A stretch of DNA of 5,320 bases, from NCBI GenBank assembly GCA_030609125.1, contig JAUWCW010000166.1:1-5320 (forward strand). The letters run 5' to 3'. The DNA is from JAUWCW01 sp030609125 [NCBI: Candidatus Rokuibacteriota bacterium] (GTDB lineage Bacteria; JAUVQV01). Below are positions 1 through 5,320 of this stretch, one piece after another. The translations under genes were made by a program, and so were the position numbers. The notes under the pieces are model-generated. The model worked only from the letters and a program-made list of their open reading frames with translations, did not search any database and was not told the DNA's origin. How positions within the stretch are numbered: the stretch's first letter is position 1; each line of letters opens with the position of its first letter.

Positions 1-446
1 TCGGTCCCCATCAGGATCGGGAAGGTGGCTCCCCCTTCAGCGGCGAGGGCCTTCGCGTCGTCGGCGCTTCCCTTGCCGAGGTAGACGCCCGCGAAGCCCA
101 CCGCGCGGTCCTTGTTGGCTTGGTAGCTTCGCTCGAGTCTCTTCAGGACCTTGGCCGTGCTCGGCCCCTTGCGGAAGAAGACGATGACCTGCGCCTTGCC
201 GGCAAGGTCCGCGGAGCTCACGGCCGCACCGGAGACATCCTGGAGAGTGAAGGACGGCATGGAGTCTCCGTTCTTAACGTTGCCGAAGGCCCCCGCGGCG
301 GAAGGCAGAAGCAGCAGGGCGGCAAGGACGGCGACCGCCGCCGGGAAAGCCGCGCCCGCGAACAGTTTCACGGGCCGGCCGGATTTCTCACACTTCGCGA
401 TGCTACGCATTGTCCCCCCCCTTTTTCCGAAGAAGAAAGCCTTCAT
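1..446 (-). CDS. Exported thioredoxin-fold (TlpA/ResA/AhpC-TSA-like) protein lacking the CXXC active site, partial
   Basis: The frame is open to the window edge, so the C-terminus is missing. Counting from the inner ATG at 410, a basic N-terminus is followed by a hydrophobic stretch (about 17-36) and a likely signal cleavage near SAAGA (37-41). Next comes a redoxin-type opening: MPSFTLQDVSG (51-61), a DLAGK turn (68-72), strand QVIVFF (74-79), and later a FPILMGT segment (130-136) like the one preceding the cis-Pro region of TlpA proteins. The family places WCxxC just after the first strand; here the stretch is RKGPSTAK (80-87), with no cysteine in the visible mature part. A disulfide reductase role is therefore unlikely; a binding or structural role is inferred. 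Two in-frame starts exist: ATG 446, with GAGGA 6 bases upstream overlapping the preceding stop, and ATG 410, behind a run of eight G. I chose 446 for its ribosome site. Only 9 bases separate it from the cytochrome gene. Confidence 0.72.
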   Translation of the reverse strand, partial: MKAFFFGKRGGTMRSIAKCEKSGRPVKLFAGAAFPAAVAVLAALLLLPSAAGAFGNVKNGDSMPSFTLQDVSGAAVSSADLAGKAQVIVFFRKGPSTAKVLKRLERSYQANKDRAVGFAGVYLGKGSADDAKALAAEGGATFPILMGT

Positions 447-452
447 GGCGCA

Positions 453-457
453 TCCTC
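453..457 (-). promoter_or_regulatory. Ribosome binding site favouring the 446 start
   Basis: On the minus strand GAGGA lies 6 bases before the ATG at 446 and overlaps the TGA stop of the 15-haem cytochrome (TGAGGA). This suggests coupled translation of the two genes. The alternative ATG at 410 has only a G-run (414-421) three bases upstream, a less typical site. Confidence 0.5.
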
Positions 458-1787
458 AGTACGTAACGGGGCTTTCCCTGTCGTATGTCATCTCGCGGTG
501 ACACCCCACGACACAATTGCCTCCCGTGGCGAGCTTCGTGAACTGGATCGGCAGCTTCCACCCTCCCGAGCCGAAGGGAACGCTGGGCCGGACGTGTTTT
601 TCCTGGTCGCCCGCGTGCGGCTCGTGGCAGGCCTTGCAGCTGCGGCCCTTCTTCTGGTTCACGTGGATGAAGTGCAGATTCCTGCGCCCGTTGCGGAAGC
701 CCGTGAGGGTGGTGGTGACCTCCGTGAGGGCCACGTCCTTGTTGTGGCAGTCCCAGCAGATGGCGAAGTTCTCCGTCTTGTACTCCATGTAGAACTCCGG
801 CGGGAAGAATTTCTTAAGGATCTTGGTGTAGTTCGAGCCGTGGGAGTCGTGGCAGGCGTAGCAGTCGTCCTGCTGGACCGGGCCGTGGAGAAACTTGGAG
901 GCCAGGACCCGGGAGCCGATCTCCTTGTGGCAGCCGTAGCAGATCTGCTTCGTCGACTGCTTGAGCTGGCGGACGTAGTTCGACGAGTGGGGAGTGTGAC
1001 AGGACGTGCACTGGCCCTCCCGCAAAGCGCCGTGCTTGACGGTCATGCCCTTGATCTTCTCGTCCATTTTGGTGTGACAGCTCAGGCAGAGGGCGACCCC
1101 CTCATTCTTGAGAAGGAACTTGTAGTCCGCGCTGTGGTTGTCATGGCAGGCGCTGCAGCCCTCGGTCACCGGCTTGTGAACGCTTTTGCGGGTGAACTCG
1201 GCCTTGCGGTCCTCGTGGCAGAGAAAGCAGAGGACGTTCCCTTCCGCCTCGAGCTGATACTTGTAGTCCGACGCGTGCGGGTTGTGGCAGACGTTGCAGT
1301 CCCCCGCCGCCACCGGGCCGTGGAGAAACTCCCGGGTGGTCTTATTGTTCTCGTGACAGGAAAAACAGAGGGCGGAGGTGGTGGACTTTCGCATCTGAAA
1401 CTTGGCGTCGGACTGGTGCGGATCGTGACAGGCGATGCAGTCTCCCATGGCCACCGGACCGTGAATGAACTTTCCCGTCATCCGCTTCTGCATGGCCTCG
1501 TGGCAGATGAAGCAGAGGTCCTTGCCCTTGCCGGCGATGGAAAAGCTCGAGTTGGAGTGCTTGTCGGGGTTGTAGGTCTTGCGGGGCCGGTGGCAGGCGG
1601 TGCAGACGCTGGCCGCCACCGGACCGTGAACGTATTTCGCCTGCCCCAGGCCGGAGTGGCACTTGGCGGATAGGCAGTTGTCACCCCCCGGCCCCTGGGC
1701 CGGGGACCGGGCGGGCGCCAGAAAGGTTACAGAGAAAAGAACAGCGAAACAGACGAAGAGCAGCAGACAAGGAATTTTTCGTATCAT
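456..1787 (-). CDS. Periplasmic multihaem cytochrome c, paired-CXXCH type, up to 15 haems
   Basis: This 443-residue protein has a signal peptide (basic MIRK, hydrophobic core about 6-24, probable cleavage after SPA at 28-30) and no other membrane segment or lipobox. Thirteen CXXCH motifs start at 62, 92, 117, 141, 164, 187, 211, 234, 260, 283, 309, 344 and 384. A CX4CH (C38, C43, H44) and a CX3CH (C425, C429, H430) bracket them. The motifs pair as in the doubled-CXXCH family: CxxCH, about 10 residues, HGPV, then CxxCH followed by a second His (DPH, NPH, TPH). Sixteen histidines lie outside the motifs, enough to supply a distal ligand for every haem, so bis-His coordination is likely. It probably moves electrons across the periplasm or to the outer surface; its partner is unknown. 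It follows ccsA by 89 bases with a strong AGGAGG 8 bases from the ATG. I cannot place it in a named subfamily; it does not look like repeated c3 domains of the HmcA kind. Confidence 0.93.
   Translation of the reverse strand: MIRKIPCLLLFVCFAVLFSVTFLAPARSPAQGPGGDNCLSAKCHSGLGQAKYVHGPVAASVCTACHRPRKTYNPDKHSNSSFSIAGKGKDLCFICHEAMQKRMTGKFIHGPVAMGDCIACHDPHQSDAKFQMRKSTTSALCFSCHENNKTTREFLHGPVAAGDCNVCHNPHASDYKYQLEAEGNVLCFLCHEDRKAEFTRKSVHKPVTEGCSACHDNHSADYKFLLKNEGVALCLSCHTKMDEKIKGMTVKHGALREGQCTSCHTPHSSNYVRQLKQSTKQICYGCHKEIGSRVLASKFLHGPVQQDDCYACHDSHGSNYTKILKKFFPPEFYMEYKTENFAICWDCHNKDVALTEVTTTLTGFRNGRRNLHFIHVNQKKGRSCKACHEPHAGDQEKHVRPSVPFGSGGWKLPIQFTKLATGGNCVVGCHREMTYDRESPVTY
615..1676 (-). repeat. Seven tandem paired-haem units inside the multihaem cytochrome
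   Basis: The coding sequence holds seven two-haem units, with first cysteines at residues 38, 92, 141, 187, 234, 283 and 344 (spacings 54, 49, 46, 47, 49 and 61 residues). Six contain HGPV or a variant (HKPV at 204, HGAL at 252) between the two motifs; the last has FIHV (373-376) instead. Some identity persists in the DNA: on the plus strand CCACCGGnCCGTG recurs near 1310, 1451 and 1617. The layout suggests growth by internal duplication, the seventh unit being most diverged. A lone CX3CH site follows. Confidence 0.8.
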
Positions 1788-1876
1788 CCCGACGACCTCC
1801 TCCTTCCCGAGAACGGTCCCTCCCGAGTGGTTTTATCCCGCGATACTTCTTCCTCTTCCCGCCTGTCGGCCCCGGA

Positions 1877-2935
1877 TCAGCCGTAGCTGTGGAGGCCGGA
1901 GAGCAGGAAATTAACGCCGATGTACGTAAAGATCACCGCGGCGAAGCCGACGACCGAGAGAACGGCCGTCTTCTTTCCCTTCCACCCGGCGGTGAACCGG
2001 GCATGCAGAAACGCGGCGTAGATGAACCACGTGATGAGAGACCAGGTCTCCTTGGGGTCCCAGCTCCAGTAGGTCCCCCAGGCGTAGTTGGCCCAGGCCG
2101 CCCCGGTGACGATGCCGATCGTCAGGAGGGGAAAGCCGACCATGATCGTCTTGTAGCTGACGTCATCGAGGACCTTGAGCGAGGGGAAAAGGGCCGCCAC
2201 CTTGTCGTGAGCCTGGACGCCGCCGTACCAGACGAGGGCGAAGAAAAAGCCCGACGTCACCCACGACACGGCCTTGACCGCCGCCCGGGGACTGCTGAAC
2301 GACGCGGCGAAGAGGTGGGGGTGGGGCACTCCCGTGAGCCTCCACACCAGGAAGTCCACGGTGATGGCCGCCAGCAGGGTGACGGTGAAGACCAGACTGA
2401 GCATGCCGATGATGTAGAAGCTCTCGCTCCGCTTGTCCGCGGCGAGTATGAGATAGAGGACGCTCACCCCGAAGGATATGGCGAAAGCGGCGTAGCCGAG
2501 GAAACTGGTGATGACGTGGACGCTCAGCCAGTTGCTCTGCAGGGCCGGCACGAGGGGCTCGATCTCCTTGGAGATGTTCGGGGCGATGGAGATGGCCGCT
2601 ATGGTGATGAACGCCAGGGGGGTGACGATGGCCCCCAGGGCGCGGTTCTTGTAGATCCTCTCGAAGATGAGGTAGATCAGCACGATCGACCACCCCCAGA
2701 AGACCATCGACTCGTACATGTTGGAAAGGGGCGGTATGTGGCCGAAGCCCATGATGGCGGCCTTTTCGTACCAGCGCATCCCCAGGGCGACGGTCTGGAC
2801 GATGAAGCCGAAAAACGTGATGAACGTCGCCGCCACGCCGATCTTCTCGCTGCGGAAAGCGAGGTAGGTGATGTACGCCACGGAGGCGACCAGGTACGCG
2901 ACGAGCGCGGTATTGAAAAAGAGTGAGCTGTTCAT
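1877..2935 (-). CDS. ccsA: Cytochrome c maturation protein CcsA/ResC (System II haem handling, WWD domain)
   Basis: This 352-residue polytopic membrane protein partners ResB in System II, carrying haem to the outer face of the membrane and presenting it for thioether ligation to CXXCH. The WWD signature is complete: WANYAWGTYWSWDPKETW (281-298). The expected histidines are present: H140 in NWLSVHV and H349 in GLHSYG (periplasmic axial ligands flanking WWD), and H310 in FLHAR (membrane His). The conserved N-terminal GHIPPLSNMYES (65-76) is also there. The segment between H140 and the LDDVSYKT motif (256-263) looks longer than usual and seems to hold extra hydrophobic stretches (about 176-198 and 224-241). 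Start: an in-frame GTG at 2980 would add 15 residues, but ATG 2935 has GGGAG 5 bases upstream and gives a normal N-terminus that runs straight into the first helix. It lies 96 bases after resB. In some nomenclatures this subunit is called CcsB. Confidence 0.95.
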   Translation of the reverse strand: MNSSLFFNTALVAYLVASVAYITYLAFRSEKIGVAATFITFFGFIVQTVALGMRWYEKAAIMGFGHIPPLSNMYESMVFWGWSIVLIYLIFERIYKNRALGAIVTPLAFITIAAISIAPNISKEIEPLVPALQSNWLSVHVITSFLGYAAFAISFGVSVLYLILAADKRSESFYIIGMLSLVFTVTLLAAITVDFLVWRLTGVPHPHLFAASFSSPRAAVKAVSWVTSGFFFALVWYGGVQAHDKVAALFPSLKVLDDVSYKTIMVGFPLLTIGIVTGAAWANYAWGTYWSWDPKETWSLITWFIYAAFLHARFTAGWKGKKTAVLSVVGFAAVIFTYIGVNFLLSGLHSYG

Positions 2936-2946
2936 TCCTACTCCCG
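2936..2946 (-). promoter_or_regulatory. Ribosome binding site deciding the ccsA start
   Basis: The minus strand reads GGGAGTAGGA directly before the ATG at 2935, placing GGGAG 5 bases from the start. The upstream in-frame GTG at 2980 is preceded by GCGTCCCTTT, with no purine-rich site, so the shorter protein is preferred. Confidence 0.6.
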
Positions 2947-2980
2947 GGGTTAAACCCTTCAGTTCAAAAGTTATTACCAC

Positions 2981-3024
2981 AAAGGGACGCCCCTGCCAAG
3001 AGGAAAGGGGAACGCCCCTCCCCT
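2981..3024 (-). repeat. Two related hairpin-forming repeats between resB and ccsA
   Basis: On the plus strand AAAGGGACGCCCCT (2981-2994) and AAAGGGGAACGCCCCT (3004-3019) are near-identical direct repeats 9 bases apart. In the minus-strand RNA the second lies in a 10-bp stem (3015-3024 with 3001-3010, loop CGUU) that includes two G.U pairs. The first forms only a 4-bp stem (AGGG/CCCU). No U-tract follows either, so termination is doubtful; an effect on mRNA stability or on ResB:CcsA stoichiometry is possible. Confidence 0.45.
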
Positions 3025-3031
3025 GGACAGG

Positions 3032-4618
3032 TCAGCCCGCTGTCTTTTCTCCGGTTTTCGGGTCCATCCGGTCGCCGAGGCTCTGAAAAGTCTCGGCAAA
3101 ACCTTCCCTGTTCTTGTTGGCGTTTCCTGCCAGCAGAATCGTGACTTTCCCGTCGCTCTCGGCCACCCGGGCCCAGATTCGCCGGTGCGAGGTGAAAAAC
3201 GCGGTGTAGAGCCCGAGCACCATGAGGGTGCACCCGACCCAGATAACCCAGACCCCGGGATCGTAGACCACCTGGAGACCCGTGTACTGGATGCCGCCGT
3301 AGTCGACAAAGGTCACCGTGGCGGGCAGGTCCTTGCTCGTCCTGGCGTCGGCATAGCGCTGAAAGAGCCAGGCGCGCCGGGCGTCGCCGTCCGCCCCCTT
3401 GACCTCGATCAGCGCCGCCGGGTTGTTGGGCTGATTGGACTTGGCGTAGGGACGCCGGTTCTCGTCGAGAGCGAAATCGGGGATGACCTGCAGGACCTGA
3501 ACACTCACGCCGAGATCGGGAAAGTCCATCGGGCGGGTGTCGAACTGCTTCACCACGCCCTCCCCGGAGGAGGAGGCAGCGGCGGCGGCGATGCGGAGGG
3601 TGACCTTCGCGCCCCGTCCCGTCTCGCCGTAGCTCGACTGGTAGAACCAGATATCGTCCCAGACGAGGGGGCTGTTCACCTCGATGCGCTTGCTCATCTT
3701 CTCCTCGCCGTCCTGGACGACGACGAGGTCGCTGTAGAAGTCTTTCGGCCGCCTCGAATCGCCGTAGTAGTCCACCTGGAAATTGTCGCAGCGGATCTCG
3801 AAGGGGAGGATCATCGTCGTCTTCGTGCGGCGGTCGAAGAAGCGGCTCTCCGATGTGCCCTCCGTGATCTGCATGTACCCCTTGAAGCCCTGGGTGACGC
3901 CGATGATGCCGCCGATGAAAATAATGAGAATGCTCGCATGAGTGCCGTAGACGCCGAGCCGGCTCCAGGCGCCCTTCTGACCGAAGAACGAGACGGCGCC
4001 CTCGCTCTCGGCCCGCTTCGGGGAGTAGCCCGCCTTCTTCATGCCCGCCTCGACCATCGCCGCGGCTTCCTCCCGGGTCCCGCCCGGCGTGATGGCCCGG
4101 CGGGTCTGCATGGACTTGAGGCGCTTTTCGGGCAGGGCGACCTCGTTCTTCGCCATCATCCGGTAGGTAAACGGCCACCTCTTGATGGTGCAGACGAGCA
4201 GGTTGAAGGAAAAGAGCGCCAGGAGGGCATAGAAATACCAGGCGTGATAGAGGTCCGTGAAGCCTGCTCTCACGGAGAAGCGGTAGAGCCGTTCCGCCGC
4301 CAGGTGGGTACGCTCGTGCTGGGCCTCCAGGCTGGCGGGATCGTTCGCATCCACGACCCCGAGGGTGTCGAAGATCTTGACGATCATGTTCTCGTAGAGC
4401 TGGATGTTGTCTTTTGCCGAGTCTCCCTGGGCGAGGACGGTGCCTATGATCGATATGGCGGCGAGGATAAGAAGGAGAATGACGGCCAGGTGGACGGAGC
4501 TGAAAAACTTCCAGAGGGCGTCAACGAAGCCGGTTCCGCCGGCCTTCTTCCCGGGTTGCTCTTTTTTCTCCGGCGCCGGCGCATCTTCCGCCTGGCGGCT
4601 GTCGTTCTTTTCCGTCAC
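3032..4618 (-). CDS. resB: Cytochrome c maturation protein ResB/CcsB (Ccs1 family)
   Basis: The 528-residue membrane subunit of the System II cytochrome c synthase works with CcsA to pass haem across the membrane and hold apocytochrome at the periplasmic side. After a charged, disordered-looking N-terminus (1-30) come four hydrophobic helices: about 42-62, 126-145, 222-241 and 456-476. A large periplasmic domain fills 245-455. Family hallmarks are GTHASILIIFIGGIIG (225-240), with H226 the likely membrane His; EVNSPLVWDDIWFYQSSYG (313-331); DPGVWVIWVG (453-462) leading into the last helix; and a tail with LLAGNANKNREGF (495-507). The start is GTG at 4618, with AGAGGA 3 bases upstream; the next Met (78) would remove the first helix. 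A low-complexity Ala/Ser run (344-351) interrupts the periplasmic domain. It lies 180 bases after the c3 gene and 96 before ccsA. Confidence 0.95.
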   Translation of the reverse strand: MTEKNDSRQAEDAPAPEKKEQPGKKAGGTGFVDALWKFFSSVHLAVILLLILAAISIIGTVLAQGDSAKDNIQLYENMIVKIFDTLGVVDANDPASLEAQHERTHLAAERLYRFSVRAGFTDLYHAWYFYALLALFSFNLLVCTIKRWPFTYRMMAKNEVALPEKRLKSMQTRRAITPGGTREEAAAMVEAGMKKAGYSPKRAESEGAVSFFGQKGAWSRLGVYGTHASILIIFIGGIIGVTQGFKGYMQITEGTSESRFFDRRTKTTMILPFEIRCDNFQVDYYGDSRRPKDFYSDLVVVQDGEEKMSKRIEVNSPLVWDDIWFYQSSYGETGRGAKVTLRIAAAAASSSGEGVVKQFDTRPMDFPDLGVSVQVLQVIPDFALDENRRPYAKSNQPNNPAALIEVKGADGDARRAWLFQRYADARTSKDLPATVTFVDYGGIQYTGLQVVYDPGVWVIWVGCTLMVLGLYTAFFTSHRRIWARVAESDGKVTILLAGNANKNREGFAETFQSLGDRMDPKTGEKTAG

Positions 4619-4704
4619 GGTTCCTCTCTTTCCCCGCTTCTGGTACGAGAATGTCCCCGGCAGGTTACTTTGCCGCCGCGGGACACCGTTCTCTCAAACG
4701 CACA

Positions 4705-4738
4705 GTCACGGCCGGGCGCTCCCGCACCCGGCCGTGAC
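4705..4738 (-). terminator. 12-bp perfect inverted repeat between cytochrome c3 and resB
   Basis: GTCACGGCCGGG (4705-4716) and CCCGGCCGTGAC (4727-4738) are perfect complements around a 10-base loop, about 60 bases beyond the c3 stop. The GC-rich stem would be very stable in RNA. The following minus-strand bases (TGTGCGTTTGAG) are not a proper U-tract, so full intrinsic termination is uncertain. A partial terminator or a 3' stabiliser that raises c3 output over the maturation genes fits the position. I see no convincing separate promoter for resB in the rest of the gap (4619-4798). Confidence 0.45.
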
Positions 4739-4798
4739 CGAATATTCAGCTTCGCAGGGGTGCCGTGTCGCGGACGACCCTGCAGCGTTCCTATGATG

Positions 4799-5215
4799 CT
4801 ATTTTACGTGGCACTCCTTGCACTTCGTCGGAGCCGCGGTGCCGGCGGCGACCTTCTCCTTGTGGCACTTGATGCACTGGCCCTTCGCCTTGTCGTGGAA
4901 CATCTTGTAGGTGTCGAGCTGGGCGTCCTTGGCCTCGGGGCCGTGGCAGGTGAAGCAGGACTTCACGCTCTTGGCGGCGATGTCGGCTTCCGTCGCCTTG
5001 TGGTGGCAGGTCGCACAGCCGATGTCGGCGCCGTGCTTCTCGTGGTTGAAGGTGACGGGGGGCTTCTTCTTGGTGCCGTCCTTGTTCAGCTTCTTGGCGG
5101 GGAACTTGTCGGCCGGCTGGTCGATGGTGATCATGCCGCCCTCGGCCATCACGACGGCGGCGAACGCCATCATGCAGAACGCTGCGATCAGAGCAAGTAC
5201 AAGTCCTTTCCTCAT
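4799..5215 (-). CDS. Periplasmic tetrahaem cytochrome c3 (class III)
   Basis: This 138-residue exported protein has a signal peptide (MRKG, hydrophobic 5-22, cleavage probably after VMA at 22-24), leaving about 114 residues, the usual size of mature c3. Four CXXCH motifs start at 67, 87, 114 and 132. The four distal histidines of the c3 fold are all recognisable: H58 and H61 in FNHEKHG, H72 in CATCHH, and H107 in MFHDK. Full bis-His coordination of four low-potential haems is therefore expected. All four motifs are CXXCH, whereas Desulfovibrio c3 has CX4CH at two sites. The protein is rich in lysine, as are c3 and c7 proteins that dock hydrogenases, formate dehydrogenases or larger cytochromes. 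It has a GGGAGG ribosome site 7 bases upstream and its own promoter, and leads the cluster. A haem-lacking c7 (three haems) is excluded by the fourth motif and its ligand. Confidence 0.95.
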   Translation of the reverse strand: MRKGLVLALIAAFCMMAFAAVVMAEGGMITIDQPADKFPAKKLNKDGTKKKPPVTFNHEKHGADIGCATCHHKATEADIAAKSVKSCFTCHGPEAKDAQLDTYKMFHDKAKGQCIKCHKEKVAAGTAAPTKCKECHVK

Positions 5216-5275
5216 TCCATTCCCTCCCTTTGTTGTAAGGTTTCCCTCTGGTTTCCCTTTTGAAAAAACCCGACT

Positions 5276-5304
5276 TTTATACCAACGGGCCGGCCCATTG
5301 TCAA
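5276..5304 (-). promoter_or_regulatory. Sigma70-type promoter for the cytochrome cluster
   Basis: The minus strand carries TTGACA (5304-5299), exactly 17 bases, then TATAAA (5281-5276). That is a perfect -35 box and a -10 with one mismatch at ideal spacing. Transcription would start near 5268-5270, giving a leader of about 53 bases before the c3 ATG. All five genes downstream share the strand, so this may drive the whole cluster. Confidence 0.75.
5283..5300. promoter_or_regulatory. Palindrome filling the promoter spacer, candidate operator
   Basis: The plus strand reads CAACGGGCCGGCCCATTG. The inner 10 bases (5287-5296, GGGCCGGCCC) are a perfect palindrome, and the 18 bases are symmetrical except for one pair. 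It occupies the -35/-10 spacer and touches two bases of the -35 box, a classic place for a dimeric repressor or a MerR-like regulator. No regulator is visible in the window; GC-rich chance symmetry is an alternative. Confidence 0.4.
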
Positions 5305-5320
5305 CCGGTATTTGCGGGCC

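Noticed and set aside
120-1673. Plus-strand open frame of 517 codons opposite the 15-haem cytochrome
   Set aside because: It is the antisense of a repeated, clearly coding haem protein. Its own periodicity only mirrors those repeats, and it shows no family motif.
615-1676. Regularly spaced repeats that might suggest a CRISPR array
   Set aside because: The period is about 140-180 bases, the repeats are degenerate, and they translate to paired CXXCH units in one continuous frame.
1805-1827. Direct repeat TCCCGAG (1805-1811 and 1821-1827) between ccsA and the large cytochrome gene
   Set aside because: Seven bases repeated in a short GC-rich gap is within chance, and no promoter boxes accompany it; the gap otherwise holds only the strong ribosome site.
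1889-2926. Plus-strand open frame opposite ccsA
   Set aside because: It has a charged low-complexity composition, no hydrophobic core or motif, and lies opposite a gene with an intact WWD domain.
2936-2980. GTG at 2980 as the ccsA start
   Set aside because: It lacks a ribosome site and adds 15 residues not typical of the family; ATG 2935 has GGGAG at good spacing.
4619-4704. Possible separate promoter for resB (TTGAGA near 4690)
   Set aside because: No -10-like box lies at 16-18 bases from it, so I could not support a promoter.
3185-5263. Very long plus-strand open frame (692 codons) opposite resB and the c3 gene
   Set aside because: Its translation is rich in Gly, Arg, Val and Asp, typical of the antisense of GC-rich genes. 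It spans two well-recognised genes and their intergenic gap and has no recognisable domain.

Overview
The window reads as a single minus-strand gene block for periplasmic multihaem cytochromes and their maturation. The base composition is clearly GC-rich. The mix of a class III tetrahaem cytochrome c3, a large cytochrome built of paired CXXCH units and a System II (ResB/CcsA) haem attachment machine points to an anaerobic, cytochrome-rich bacterium of the Desulfobacterota/'Deltaproteobacteria' type. That assignment rests on gene content alone; nothing here fixes genus or species.

In transcription order (high to low coordinates): a sigma70-type promoter (5276-5304) with a palindrome filling its spacer; a small exported tetrahaem cytochrome c3 (4799-5215); a 180-base gap with a 12-bp perfect inverted repeat (4705-4738); ResB/CcsB (3032-4618, GTG start); a 96-base gap with two related hairpin-forming repeats (2981-3024); CcsA/ResC (1877-2935); an 89-base gap; a 443-residue cytochrome with 13 CXXCH motifs plus a CX4CH and a CX3CH motif, so up to 15 haems (456-1787); then a thioredoxin-fold protein of the TlpA/ResA type, cut by the window edge, whose active-site cysteines are absent (1-446).

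The genes fit together. ResB and CcsA export haem and ligate it to apocytochromes outside the cytoplasmic membrane. The two cytochromes are natural clients: the small c3 as a soluble shuttle, the 15-haem protein as a longer-range electron conduit. System II normally also needs a thioredoxin-like reductant (CcsX/ResA). The last gene sits where such a protein would be expected, but it lacks CXXC, so it probably has another role. The most notable points are the atypical haem motifs at both ends of the large cytochrome beside a co-encoded synthase, the cysteine-less thioredoxin-fold protein, an apparent insertion in CcsA, and the palindrome in the promoter spacer.
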